DNA of 42,374 nucleotides from Synergistota bacterium. GTDB lineage: Bacteria > Synergistota > Synergistia > Synergistales > Synergistaceae. Position 1 is the stretch's first letter. Every line of letters starts with the position of its first letter. Position numbers and translations under genes: made by a program. The stretch is from assembly GCA_023450745.1 (NCBI GenBank), contig JAEXGR010000020.1, positions 1 through 42,374 on the forward strand, in the 5' to 3' direction. Of the stretch, positions 30,547 through 38,602 are shown piece by piece. The notes beneath the pieces were generated by a model. That model searched no databases and was not told where the DNA came from. It worked only from the letters and a program-made list of their open reading frames with translations.

Positions 30547-31419
30547 CTATTTCTTGATCACTTCGGCGACGCAGGCGAGCGCGTTGAGCGTCCGCGGGAA
30601 GCCCATATAAGGAAGGCACTGCGTGATGGCTTCGATAATCGTATCCTCGTCGTTGCCGACGTTGAGGTTGCCCTGCACATGGGCCTTGACCTGGCTGTCG
30701 CAGCCGCCCTGCGCCGAGATGACGCAGAGGGTGAGTATTTCGCGCGTTTTAAGGTCGAGCGCGCCGCGCGTGTAGAAGTCGCCGAAGCAGAAGGAGGCGA
30801 GGTATTCCGCCAGGTGTTTTCTGTTTTCCGGCGAGTTCCGGTACATGCCGTCAAGTCCGGGCGGGAAGATCGCGGCCTGCGTCTGGAAGCCTTTTTCGTA
30901 ACGGTCTCTCTCGGTGACGGCCGCCTGGCTCTCGACGGGAAGCTTCACATTTTTTTCGCGGAAGGCTTCGTTCATCCGGCGAGCGGCGGCGAGCGCCTTG
31001 GAAAAGCCGATGTAGGGCGCGCACTGGTAGACCGCCTCTTTGATCTCCGCCGGCGTGAGGCCGATGTTGAGCGACGCCTTCACATGCGCTTTCAGTTCGT
31101 CAAGGGTCTGATTCACCGTCATCACGGAAAGCGTGATCAGCTCGCGCTGCTTGTCCGTGAGCCTGCCGCGCTGATAGATATCGCCGTAGACAAAGTTGTT
31201 CATCATTTCCGCAAGTTCTTCGCCGTCGGCGTAGTATGCCCCGTCGCCGCCTTTGAAAAGCTCCGCGAATTTCGCGCGCCCCTGCGCCGCGCGGTCGCGC
31301 TTCTGCGCCTCAAGCGCCCATGCCGGCGTCTTTCGGTTCTCCGCGGCAAACGCGCCGCCCGCTATCATACCCAGGACGGCGAACGCCGTCACAAGAATAA
31401 AGAGATATCGCCACTGCAT
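30547..31419 (-). CDS. Exported carboxymuconolactone-decarboxylase-like protein (resident copy)
   Basis: 290 residues with a signal peptide (MQWRYLFILVTAFAVLGMIA, GGAFAAE). Two CMD domains: LSVMTVNQTLDELKAHVKAS with CAPYIGFSKALAAARRMNEA, and LCVISAQGGCDSQVKAHVQG with CLPYMGFPRTLNALACVAEV. The AhpD CxxC is absent. It has the same architecture as the island gene at 11694-12551. It follows the FMN-binding protein gene by 73 bp in the same direction, and no promoter is visible between them, so both probably use the promoter at 31956-31986. GGAGGAAA precedes the ATG. Confidence 0.93.
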   Translation of the reverse strand: MQWRYLFILVTAFAVLGMIAGGAFAAENRKTPAWALEAQKRDRAAQGRAKFAELFKGGDGAYYADGEELAEMMNNFVYGDIYQRGRLTDKQRELITLSVMTVNQTLDELKAHVKASLNIGLTPAEIKEAVYQCAPYIGFSKALAAARRMNEAFREKNVKLPVESQAAVTERDRYEKGFQTQAAIFPPGLDGMYRNSPENRKHLAEYLASFCFGDFYTRGALDLKTREILTLCVISAQGGCDSQVKAHVQGNLNVGNDEDTIIEAITQCLPYMGFPRTLNALACVAEVIKK

Positions 31420-31492
31420 CTTTCATTTCCTCCTGTTTTTCATGATTTGTCCCGCCTCAAAAGGGCGGGCGATAGACATTTTGAGCCTCAGG

Positions 31493-31912
31493 CTAATGCG
31501 TTCCCGCGCCCTTTATCTCCTTGGCGGGCGGCAGCTCTCCGCCCGTCAGCGCCCGCGTCAAAGCCGCGCGCAGTCCGTTGATGATTCCATAGGATGTGTA
31601 TGTGGCGCTGGAAACGGCGTCTACCGAAAGCGTCTGCCTCTCAATAATCGCCCTGCTCACGCCGCGCTCGGCTGCCGTGACAAAATCGTCGTGGTCATGG
31701 TGCGAGATTATTTTTATCTCTTTGACAAGGCCGCCCTCTACCGTCGCCTCCACCGTCATGTCTCCGGCGAAGGCGCCCGCCGTTCCGCGATAGCGCCCAT
31801 CTTTCAGCTTTATCTCATGGCCGAAGCGCGGCGCGGCCACATCGGCGGCAACGTTTCCCGCCATGAGGGCGACCGCCACCGCCACCGCGCAGAAGATAAT
31901 CGCTTTTTTCAT
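31493..31912 (-). CDS. Exported FMN-binding domain protein
   Basis: 139 residues from the ATG at 31912 (AAGG upstream; a GTG at 31921 is possible). The signal peptide is MKKAIIFCAVAVAVALMAGN with VAAD. The FMN-binding domain shows DGRYRGTAGAF, MTVEATVEGGLVKEIKI and DAVSSATYTSYGI. The SSAT at residues 101-104 has the form of the S/T-G/S-A-T motif whose last Thr is covalently flavinylated by ApbE in NqrC/RnfG-type proteins. A His/Asp-rich loop (SHHDHDDF) is notable. It is transcribed from its own MerR-type promoter, divergently from the membrane FMN/Fe-S gene. No apbE is in the window. Confidence 0.9.
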   Translation of the reverse strand: MKKAIIFCAVAVAVALMAGNVAADVAAPRFGHEIKLKDGRYRGTAGAFAGDMTVEATVEGGLVKEIKIISHHDHDDFVTAAERGVSRAIIERQTLSVDAVSSATYTSYGIINGLRAALTRALTGGELPPAKEIKGAGTH

Positions 31913-31955
31913 TATCCACACCTTGCTTTCTGTTTTTATTTCACTTCACGGCCGT

Positions 31956-31986
31956 ACTCTATCTCTTAGAGTCAGCTCCATGTCAA
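31956..31986 (-). promoter_or_regulatory. MerR-type promoter of the FMN-binding protein-CMD unit (TRGAG class)
   Basis: On the minus strand: TTGACA, a 19-bp spacer with TGGAGCTGACTCTA, then TAGAGT. It is back to back with the plus-strand promoter at 32015-32045. Confidence 0.9.
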
Positions 31987-32014
31987 GCGTAAAATTTTTT
32001 CGCCCTTCGCCCGC

Positions 32015-32045
32015 TTGCCTTGGAGCGGGCTCCAGCGTTTATAAT
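32015..32045 (+). promoter_or_regulatory. MerR-type promoter of the membrane FMN/Fe-S gene (TRGAG class)
   Basis: TTGCCT, a 19-bp spacer with the perfect dyad TGGAGCGGGCTCCA, then a consensus TATAAT. The gene starts 36 bp after the -10. The near-consensus -10 suggests some basal activity. Confidence 0.92.
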
Positions 32046-32081
32046 CCCCTTAGACATTCAACTTAAGGAGAGAGGCACGGC

Positions 32082-33239
32082 ATGAAAATAAAATTTTCTC
32101 ATTTTGCCGCTTTCGCCGTCGTCCTGCTGGCAGTCATGACGACCACGCTCAACAGGGACGGGCGATTGCTGGGGGCGGCCCCCGGTGAAAAAGGGCGGGA
32201 AGAGGCGCGGACGGAGTGGCTGGCGGAGGACGGTTCCCGCGTGATTTCCACCGGGGAGCTGGCAAAGGATATTCTGGGCTTCGGCGGCAACGTTCCGCTG
32301 CATATTTATTTAAAAGAGGGGCGCGTCGCGCGCGTCGAGGCTCAGGACAATTACGAGACGCCGCCCTTTTTCGCGCAGGTGGAGGCACGTATTCTCCCCG
32401 CCTGGAACGGCCTGACCGCGGAGGAGGCGCTGGCGAAGGAGGTCGCGGCGGTAAGCGGCGCGACGATCTCTTCGCGGGCCGTGATCGACAGCTTCCGGCG
32501 CGGCATGGAATACGCGCGGGGGGCGTCTGCCTCGCCGGCGCCGCGGCAAGCGCCGCTTGGCCCGCGCACGCTGGCGGCGCTTGCCGTGGCCCTCTGCGGG
32601 CTGCTTCTGCCGTTTTTTGTAAAATCACCGCGCTACCGCCCCCTCCAGTTGCTGGCCAACACCGCCGTCCTCGGCTTTTGGAGCGGGACCTTCATCTCTC
32701 TCTCGCTGCTGACGAACCTCGCCGCGAACGGCTGGCAGACGCAGAACATCGCGGCGGCGCTGCCGCTTCTCTTAGCCGCCTTCGTCATGCCCTTCTTCGG
32801 GCGAAAGGGACATTACTGTTCGTGGATATGCCCGCTGGGCTCGCTGCAGGAGCTGCTGGGCAGGGCCGTTTCCTATAAAATCAAGCTCTCCGCCGCCGCG
32901 GCAAAACGGCTCGGATATTTTCGAGAGGCGGTATGGCTGGCGATGATAACGCTGATGTGGCTCGGCGTCGGCTTTGAACTGATGGATTATGAGCTCTTCT
33001 CCGCCTTCCTCTTCCGCCGCGCCGCCGCGCCGGTGCTGATACTGGCGGCGGTCTTTCTCGCGCTCTCGCTCGTCACGCCGCGGCCCTATTGCCGTTTCCT
33101 CTGCCCCACCGGCACGCTGATCAAGTTCGCGCAGGGGGACTGCGCCGCCGCCGCGGCCGCGCCGAGGGCCCTCGGCCTGTCGCTCGCCGCCGCGTTCGCC
33201 GCCTCGTCGTTGTGGGTCATCGCCAACGCCTTCGTCTAA
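32082..33239 (+). CDS. Membrane protein with FMN-binding domain and Fe-S motifs (NosR/NapH-like)
   Basis: 385 residues. A signal anchor (about 5-22) is followed by a periplasmic FMN-binding domain with the flavinylation motif SGAT at 125-128 (AAVSGATISSRAV). Then come about six membrane helices with two CxxxCP motifs, CSWICP (246-250) and CRFLCP (337-341), as in NosR and NapH; the extra C-terminal ferredoxin clusters of those proteins are absent. The likely role is to move electrons across or out of the membrane to periplasmic acceptors. A flavin-reductase-like and an FMN-binding protein are encoded next to it, giving a plausible chain. AAGGAGAG precedes the ATG. An ApbE flavin transferase would be needed and must be encoded elsewhere. 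Confidence 0.9.
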   Translation: MKIKFSHFAAFAVVLLAVMTTTLNRDGRLLGAAPGEKGREEARTEWLAEDGSRVISTGELAKDILGFGGNVPLHIYLKEGRVARVEAQDNYETPPFFAQVEARILPAWNGLTAEEALAKEVAAVSGATISSRAVIDSFRRGMEYARGASASPAPRQAPLGPRTLAALAVALCGLLLPFFVKSPRYRPLQLLANTAVLGFWSGTFISLSLLTNLAANGWQTQNIAAALPLLLAAFVMPFFGRKGHYCSWICPLGSLQELLGRAVSYKIKLSAAAAKRLGYFREAVWLAMITLMWLGVGFELMDYELFSAFLFRRAAAPVLILAAVFLALSLVTPRPYCRFLCPTGTLIKFAQGDCAAAAAAPRALGLSLAAAFAASSLWVIANAFV

Positions 33240-33295
33240 GCGGCGGGCGGAAGGAATCTTGGCAATAAAGGCCGCGGATTTTTTCGCGCAGCCTC

Positions 33296-33326
33296 TTGAC
33301 TTGGAGCGGGCTCCAGAGTGTAAGGT
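33296..33326 (+). promoter_or_regulatory. MerR-type promoter of the monooxygenase-flavin reductase-like unit (TRGAG class)
   Basis: TTGACT, a 19-bp spacer with the perfect dyad TGGAGCGGGCTCCA (same arms and centre as 32015-32045), then TAAGGT. The next gene starts at 33386. Confidence 0.92.
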
Positions 33327-33385
33327 CTGCGGCATGGAGGAGAAGAGCGCTTCTTCTCTAAAATTTCACACGAAGAAGGATGAAA

Positions 33386-34111
33386 ATGAAGATACTTTTT
33401 GTTATTTGCGCGGCGGCTCTGATGATGTCAGGCGCGATGGCGGAGGCCCGGCCGATTGTCAACCCTGACGGCTCCATGCCCAGGGTACAGTGGGCGGTGG
33501 TTGAGTCGAAAGAGGGAGGGATGGAGAAGATGCAGGCGCTGGCGGCACGCAACGTGGCCCCATACGCCGCGGGGGAAAGCGGAACTTACGCTATCTACGG
33601 CGGCATTGATAAGAGCCGCCCCAACCTGCTCCGGCTGCTCGAGATTTACCGCGACGAAGCTGCCTATCAGGAGCACCGTTCCAGCGAAGGTTTCAAGAGA
33701 TATCTGAAAGAACGCGAAGCGGTTCTCGCCAGCCTGCGTATCATTGAGATGACCCCTTTCCTGCTGGAGAGCAAGACCGAGGGCGAGGGAAGCGTCGTGC
33801 GCATGGCGCGCCTTGAAATCAACGAGAATCACCTTGACTCCTACAAGGCGGCGCTGCGTGAAGAAATTACCGCTTCGGTGGCAAACGAACCCGGCGTGCT
33901 CGCATTGCTGGCGACGACAGAAAAAGGCAAGCCTAACGTTTTTCATCTGCTTGAGATATACAAAGACGACGCGGCGTATAACGCTCATCTTGCCGCCCCC
34001 TATTTTCAAAAATACGCCCAAGCCACCGCGGGGATGATCAAAGCCAGGCAGTTGACGGAAAATCTGCCGACGACGGTCAGACTGACGGGGAAACCTTTTA
34101 ATGAAAAATAG
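33386..34111 (+). CDS. Exported tandem antibiotic-biosynthesis-monooxygenase-like (ABM) protein
   Basis: 241 residues from the ATG at 33386, about 6 bases after GAAGAAGG; an ATG at 33380 touches that site. The signal peptide is MKILFVICAAALMMSGAMAE. Two ABM (dimeric ferredoxin-like) domains follow: VESKEGGMEKMQALAARNVA with LLRLLEIYRDEAAYQEHRSS, and LEINENHLDSYKAALREEIT with VFHLLEIYKDDAAYNAHLAA. The L-x-E-I-Y-x-D-x-A-A-Y repeat is clear in both. ABM proteins are cofactor-free quinol monooxygenases or heme-degrading enzymes, or serve as binding modules; an exported tandem form in an anaerobe is not likely to use oxygen. It is co-transcribed with the next gene (20 bp gap). Confidence 0.9.
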   Translation: MKILFVICAAALMMSGAMAEARPIVNPDGSMPRVQWAVVESKEGGMEKMQALAARNVAPYAAGESGTYAIYGGIDKSRPNLLRLLEIYRDEAAYQEHRSSEGFKRYLKEREAVLASLRIIEMTPFLLESKTEGEGSVVRMARLEINENHLDSYKAALREEITASVANEPGVLALLATTEKGKPNVFHLLEIYKDDAAYNAHLAAPYFQKYAQATAGMIKARQLTENLPTTVRLTGKPFNEK

Positions 34112-34131
34112 AAAAGAGCGTAAGATCAACG

Positions 34132-34818
34132 ATGAAGAAACACGCAACGATTGCCGTATCTGTAACGCTGGCCCTCATTTTCACCGCGGCGGCCGTCATG
34201 AGCTATAACTCGCTCTCCGGGGACCGTTCGGCCTCCGTATCGGGGCAAAACGCGAAAGCGTCCGCCGCCGCGGAGAAAAAAGATCTGGGGCCGGTCGTCG
34301 GCCTCTATCCGACGCCGCTGGTAGTAGTCGGCACGATGGTAGACGGCAAACCCAACTGGATGCTGGCCGGGCATAACGGAAACATCGGCCACGACCGCAT
34401 AATGCTTAGTCTGGCCAAAGCGCATTACACCAACAGGGGCATCAGAGAGACGAAGGCCGTATCGGTCAATGTCGTGGATGAAGCCCTCCTGGAAAAGGCC
34501 GACTATGTCGGCAGCGTCAGCGGCGCGAAGACGGACAAATCACAAGTGTTCGCCTACAGCCTCGGCGAGAACGGCGCGCCCTTGATCGATGAGGCGAAGG
34601 TGACGATGGAGTGCTCGGTAGCCGATATTTACGAGACCGACAAGTTCGATAATTTCATTCTCTCAGTCGGCCACACCTACGCGGCGGCGGACATCCTGAA
34701 CGAAAACGGCCGGATAGACTATAATAAATTCAAGCCGGTCCTCTTCGAGATGCCTAATTACACATACCTGCGAACCGGCGACACTATCGCAAAGTGCCTG
34801 ACTTTAGGAAAAAAATAA
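34132..34818 (+). CDS. Membrane-anchored or exported flavin-reductase-like protein
   Basis: 228 residues. The N-terminus (KKHATIAVSVTLALIFTAAA) is a signal anchor or signal peptide. The rest is a flavin-reductase-like split-barrel domain: LYPTPLVVVGTMVDGKPNWM, ISLAKAHYTNRGI-type segment (MLSLAKAHYTNRGIRETKAV), SVNVVDEALLEKADYVGSVS, and ADIYETDKFDNFIL. Cytosolic relatives bind FMN and reduce flavin or transfer electrons; an exported version fits with the membrane FMN/Fe-S protein upstream. The ribosome site is weak. It ends 28 bp before a convergent MerR gene; a short hairpin (CGGCGGCCAAACCGCCG) lies between. Confidence 0.87.
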   Translation: MKKHATIAVSVTLALIFTAAAVMSYNSLSGDRSASVSGQNAKASAAAEKKDLGPVVGLYPTPLVVVGTMVDGKPNWMLAGHNGNIGHDRIMLSLAKAHYTNRGIRETKAVSVNVVDEALLEKADYVGSVSGAKTDKSQVFAYSLGENGAPLIDEAKVTMECSVADIYETDKFDNFILSVGHTYAAADILNENGRIDYNKFKPVLFEMPNYTYLRTGDTIAKCLTLGKK

Positions 34819-34846
34819 AGACGGCGGCGGCCAAACCGCCGGTTAT

Positions 34847-35656
34847 TCAAGCGCGGTCAAACCGCAGCTGTATCTCCGTAAGAAATTCCTCCTCCCGCAC
34901 GGTGTCGCGGTTGTCTATCTCGTAGAGCTCGAAGGGCTCGCCCAGCGGACGCAGCCCTTCAAGCTCCGCGTAAGCCAGCAGCTCTTCCACCCGCTGCGCG
35001 TTCTGCCCGTAGCCGCCGGCGTAAAAGCAGGAGAGATATTCCCCCGCCGGGAGGATGAAATCGTGATCCGCCGTCCGCTCTTCCAGAATAAAAAACACCG
35101 CGTCGTAGACGTTGGCGACGCCGCGCCGCAGCTGCGCCATCGAGGGAAAGGCGCCGATAACCTGATTCCCGAAATCGCGAATCTTCTCTTCATGCTGGCG
35201 GTGAAGCCTCTTGACGGCAAAGTCCATCTCCTCGTCGCGCGTGATGCGCTCGCTGAGCCGCACGCAGTACCTCTCGGAGAGGCTCTTTACCGCAAAGAGC
35301 CCCGTCTTGATCGCTTGCGCGTTCTCCAGGACGGCGATCCGCTCTTTTATCAGTCCCTCCCGCGTCCGCAGCTCGCGCAGCCGCTCGCCAAGCAGCCGCT
35401 CTTCGCGGCGCAGGAGCGCGAGCGTGTTGGCGACGCTCTGGTCGGTGAGATATTCTTTGATCTGGGCCATCGGAAAGTCCAGCCGCCGCAGGTCGCGGAT
35501 GATATTCAGCTTGTACATCTCCTTCAGGCTGTAAAGCCGGTAACCGTTGGCATCCCGCCGCGGGCGCAGTATTCCCAGCCGTTCGTAATAACGCAGCGAA
35601 TCGACGCCGATGCCGTAAAGCTTTGATATTTCGTTTATCTTGTAATAATTTTTCAT
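34847..35656 (-). CDS. MerR-family regulator with C-terminal effector-binding (GyrI-like) domain
   Basis: 269 residues, BmrR-like layout. HTH: YYKINEISKLYGIGVDSLRYY, ERLGILRPRRDANGYRLYSL; a long coiled helix (LRREERLLGERLRELRTREG), then a ~150-residue GyrI-like domain with DFILPAGEYLSCFYAGGYGQ and LRPLGEPFELYEIDNRDTV, the usual site for small cationic or aromatic drugs. It is divergent from the yitT-like gene and the intervening promoter carries a different dyad (CTGG/CCAG), so it probably controls that gene and perhaps itself, not the TRGAG set. Confidence 0.95.
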   Translation of the reverse strand: MKNYYKINEISKLYGIGVDSLRYYERLGILRPRRDANGYRLYSLKEMYKLNIIRDLRRLDFPMAQIKEYLTDQSVANTLALLRREERLLGERLRELRTREGLIKERIAVLENAQAIKTGLFAVKSLSERYCVRLSERITRDEEMDFAVKRLHRQHEEKIRDFGNQVIGAFPSMAQLRRGVANVYDAVFFILEERTADHDFILPAGEYLSCFYAGGYGQNAQRVEELLAYAELEGLRPLGEPFELYEIDNRDTVREEEFLTEIQLRFDRA

Positions 35657-35697
35657 GGACGCGCCTCCCCTCCTAAGACCATGCGCAAAAAACCCCC

Positions 35698-35728
35698 TTG
35701 ACCCTGGTATTATGCCAGAGTTTATAGT
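35698..35728 (+). promoter_or_regulatory. MerR-type promoter of the yitT-like gene (CTGG/CCAG class)
   Basis: TTGACC, a 19-bp spacer with CTGGTATTATGCCAG, then TATAGT. Same 19-bp design but an unrelated operator, matching a separate MerR gene encoded divergently. Confidence 0.9.
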
Positions 35729-35752
35729 ATTTGCGAAAGGGTGCGTATCATC

Positions 35753-36448
35753 ATGGTAAAAAAAATATTACTTAACTTAATCCGGGAAAATATGGCGGGG
35801 CTTTCCCCGCGAAAAATCGTTATAATCATCATCGGGACGGCGATCAGTTCGTTCGGGGTCTATAATATCCACCAACTGGGCGTCATCACGGAGGGCGGCG
35901 TGCTCGGCATGATCCTGCTGGCTAATCACTGGCTGGGACTTTCGCCCGCCATCGCCACCCCGGCGCTGGATATCGCCTGTTACGCGCTGGCTTTCAGGTA
36001 CCTCGGCGGCGCCTTCATCAGGCTCTCGGCGGCGGCGACGCTGAGCCTCGCGGGATTCTTCCGGCTGTGGGAGCAGTTTCCGCGGCTGCTGCCCGACATG
36101 AGCGGCAACCCGCTGCTCGCCGCCCTCTGCGGCGGGGTCTTCGTCGGGCTGGGAGTGGGGCTGATCGTCAGACAGGGCGGCTCCGGCGGCGGCGACGACG
36201 CGCTGGCGCTCACCATCTCCCGCCTGACGAAGTGGAAGATCGCCCGCGCCTACCTGGTGACGGACATCACCGTGCTGGCTCTGTCGCTGAGCTACATCCC
36301 GTTCAGCCGCATCGCCTTCTCGCTGGTGACGGTCACCGTCTCTTCCCTGCTGATCGGCTTCATCCAGGAGGCGAAGTTTTTTCCCCTCCGCGAAGAAGAC
36401 AGGGAAGCCGCCGCGCACAGCGCCGCAATGACCACAAAAAAGGAATGA
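35753..36448 (+). CDS. YitT/YczE-type integral membrane protein
   Basis: About 231 residues from the ATG at 35753, with GAAAGGG about 11 bases upstream; a GTG at 35741 is a possible longer start but would leave almost no leader. Several membrane helices and motifs of the YitT N-terminal domain are seen: IVIIIIGTAISSFGVYNIHQ, TEGGVLGMILLANHWLG, GGVFVGLGVGLIVRQGGSGG GDDALAL. The C-terminal DUF2179 domain of full YitT is missing, as in YczE-like shorter members. The function is unknown. It is inducible by the adjacent BmrR-like MerR and lies 4 bp before the acetyltransferase gene, so a drug-response unit is plausible. Confidence 0.85.
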   Translation: MVKKILLNLIRENMAGLSPRKIVIIIIGTAISSFGVYNIHQLGVITEGGVLGMILLANHWLGLSPAIATPALDIACYALAFRYLGGAFIRLSAAATLSLAGFFRLWEQFPRLLPDMSGNPLLAALCGGVFVGLGVGLIVRQGGSGGGDDALALTISRLTKWKIARAYLVTDITVLALSLSYIPFSRIAFSLVTVTVSSLLIGFIQEAKFFPLREEDREAAAHSAAMTTKKE

Positions 36449-36452
36449 TCGC

Positions 36453-37655
36453 ATGAGTAACGGTAGATTCGACATTAGAAAACTGACGGCGCAGGATCTC
36501 GACCAATACAACGGATTGCTGCGCTACGCCTTTCAGGTCACCGAAAAAACGCTGCTCGAGAGCGGCTGGGAGGACGAGGATATCAAGCAGTCGAAGTTCC
36601 CCGTCCTGGAGCGCGCCAACGTCTGGGGCTGCTTTGACGGCGCGGAGCTCGTCTCGCAGTTCGCCGTCTACCCGCTGGAAATGAACATCCACTCCGTCGT
36701 CTATCCGGTGGCCTTCATCACGAGCGTCTCCACCTACCCCGAATACTCGGGGCTGGGGCTGATGTCGCAGCTGATGAAGAAGGGGCTCAGCGAAATGCGC
36801 GACAACGGGCAGTCGCTGTCGCTGCTCTACCCCTATTCCATCCCGCTCTACCGGAAAAAAGGCTGGGAGATCATCTCCGACAAGATGTCATACAACATCC
36901 GCGACGTGCAGCTGCCCCAAAATATCGCAGTGCGGGGCTATGTCCGGCGCGTCTCCTGGGAAGACCCGGATTTTATGAACCTGCACGCTCAGTTCGCAAA
37001 ACAGCGGCACGGCTGCCTCTTCCGCAACAACCTCGCCTGGGACGAATACTGGAAGTGGGACGAGGACGACACCACCGTCGCCATCTATTACCGGGAGGAC
37101 GGCCTGCCGCGCGGTTATATGGTCTATCTCATCAAAGACGACATCATGTATATCAAAGAGATGATCTATCTCGACATGGAGTCGCGCAAAGGGCTGTGGA
37201 AATACATCGGCGCGCACGAATCGATGGTCGGCGAGGTGCGCGGCTACAACTATTTCAGCGAACCGATCGCCTTCAGCTTCGAGGACAGCGAGATCAAGGA
37301 GACGATCCGTCCCTACATTATGGGACGTATCATCGACGCGGAGATGTTCCTCAAAAAATACCGCTTCCGCGGCGAGGCCAAGGGCAGCGTCGCCATAAGG
37401 ATTTCCGACCCCTTCCTGGAATGGAACGACCGGAGCCTCACCCTCGATATCGCCGGCGGCAGCTGCGAAATATCTGAAAAAAGCGCCCGCCGCCGCGTCG
37501 CGATGTCCATAGGCACGCTCACGACGCTTCTGCTGGGCTACAAGCGGGCCTCGGAGCTCGCGGAGCTGGAACGAATCGAGGCCGGCGAAGAGGCGATCCG
37601 CTTCCTCGACAACGCCGTCATCCACAAAAAACCATATATCTCCGACTACATCTAA
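36453..37655 (+). CDS. Eis-like GNAT N-acetyltransferase
   Basis: 400 residues, the usual length of Eis-family proteins. The first GNAT domain shows IRKLTAQDLDQYNGLLRYAF and the acetyl-CoA segment VSTYPEYSGLGLMSQLMKKG followed by LLYPYSIPLYRKKGWE. A second GNAT-like region and a C-terminal SCP2-like domain (VAIRISDPFLEWNDRSLTLD, ending RFLDNAVIHKKPYISDYI) follow. Eis proteins acetylate aminoglycosides or other amines; the substrate here is unknown. AAGGAATG is the ribosome site. Coupling to the yitT-like gene under a BmrR-like regulator suggests a resistance role by inference. Confidence 0.92.
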   Translation: MSNGRFDIRKLTAQDLDQYNGLLRYAFQVTEKTLLESGWEDEDIKQSKFPVLERANVWGCFDGAELVSQFAVYPLEMNIHSVVYPVAFITSVSTYPEYSGLGLMSQLMKKGLSEMRDNGQSLSLLYPYSIPLYRKKGWEIISDKMSYNIRDVQLPQNIAVRGYVRRVSWEDPDFMNLHAQFAKQRHGCLFRNNLAWDEYWKWDEDDTTVAIYYREDGLPRGYMVYLIKDDIMYIKEMIYLDMESRKGLWKYIGAHESMVGEVRGYNYFSEPIAFSFEDSEIKETIRPYIMGRIIDAEMFLKKYRFRGEAKGSVAIRISDPFLEWNDRSLTLDIAGGSCEISEKSARRRVAMSIGTLTTLLLGYKRASELAELERIEAGEEAIRFLDNAVIHKKPYISDYI

Positions 37656-37706
37656 CGGGCCGAGGCCCAGACTCACAGCGAAAAACGGCAGCGCCGGATA
37701 AGGCTA

Positions 37707-37748
37707 GATCGCGCCGCCGGCCTCTTTGGGCGGCGCGATCTCTTTCCC
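37707..37748 (+). terminator. Terminator of the acetyltransferase unit
   Basis: A perfect 12-bp stem (GATCGCGCCGCC with GGCGGCGCGATC) and 10-base loop are followed by TCTTTCCC on the plus strand. No T-run serves the minus strand. Confidence 0.85.
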
Positions 37749-37765
37749 ACCGGCGGCATCGCTCA

Positions 37766-38602
37766 TTACCCGCCTGACTTTTCGCCTTTACCTGCAAGCC
37801 CGGAGGTTTTCGTCTCGACCATAAAGGCGGCGGACTGCCCCCAAGCGGCGACCACCAGCCCGCCGTCCGGCCGCCTCACTAATCCCACCGGAGTATCGAA
37901 GCCTTCGGCGAACGTTTCGGCCCCGCCCTTCAGGGTGACGCGCACAATTCGCGTGCCGCCGTAATCGGCGGCGATCACCGCGTCGTCTCCGTCCCTGACA
38001 ATGCCGGGAGCCGGCGATACCAGCGCCTCGCTGACCGTCGTCACCCGGCCGTCGGGCCAGAGGCGCTGAATGAGCCCTCCCAGACAGCTGACGACAAGGC
38101 TTCCGTCGTCAAAATGCGCGATACCCACGGGTGAGCGGTGTCCTCTTGAAAGGACCTCTTTTCTGCCCGTGGATGACACCCTCACGACCTCCCCCGCGTC
38201 GCGGTTCGCCACATAGAGAATACCGTCGTGCCACAGCATCCCCGCGGGGACGTCGAAGCCGGAGGCGAAGCGGCGCAGCCGGCCCTCTTCCAACAGGTAT
38301 ATAAGCCCCTCGTTGTAAGAGGCGATGAAGAGCCTTCCGCCATCATCCATCGCGAGACCGGAGGGGTGAGCCACCGCCTCGGTAACGACAGTCCGCCGCC
38401 CCCGCGCGTCGTACTTGCAGACGCGCCCCGCCGCCCATTCGGCTATGTAGAGCGCCCCTTCACCGTCATAGAGCATGCCTACGGGAAATTGCAGGTCACG
38501 AATGAACGGCTCCCGCTCACCGGCAAAGGCCGCGCCGCCGAAAAGCAGAAACACGCCGGCAACGATGGCGGCGAACCGCTTCACCCCGTAACCTCTCATC
38601 AT
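37766..38602 (-). CDS. Exported beta-propeller (NHL/SMP-30-like) protein
   Basis: 278 residues with a signal peptide (GYGVKRFAAIVAGVFLLFGG, AAFAGE). About six repeats of the type PVGMLYDGEGALYIAEWAAG can be counted (PSGLAMDDGGRLFIASYNEG, PAGMLWHDGILYVANRDAG, PVGIAHFDDGSLVVSCLGG, PGIVRDGDDAVIAADYGGT, PVGLVRRPDGGLVVAAWG), the pattern of NHL/SMP-30 propellers. It could be a lactonase-like enzyme or a binding scaffold. It overlaps the stop of the cyclophilin-like gene by four bases (ATGA) and so is translated as its partner under the same MerR-type promoter. Confidence 0.87.
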   Translation of the reverse strand: MMRGYGVKRFAAIVAGVFLLFGGAAFAGEREPFIRDLQFPVGMLYDGEGALYIAEWAAGRVCKYDARGRRTVVTEAVAHPSGLAMDDGGRLFIASYNEGLIYLLEEGRLRRFASGFDVPAGMLWHDGILYVANRDAGEVVRVSSTGRKEVLSRGHRSPVGIAHFDDGSLVVSCLGGLIQRLWPDGRVTTVSEALVSPAPGIVRDGDDAVIAADYGGTRIVRVTLKGGAETFAEGFDTPVGLVRRPDGGLVVAAWGQSAAFMVETKTSGLAGKGEKSGG

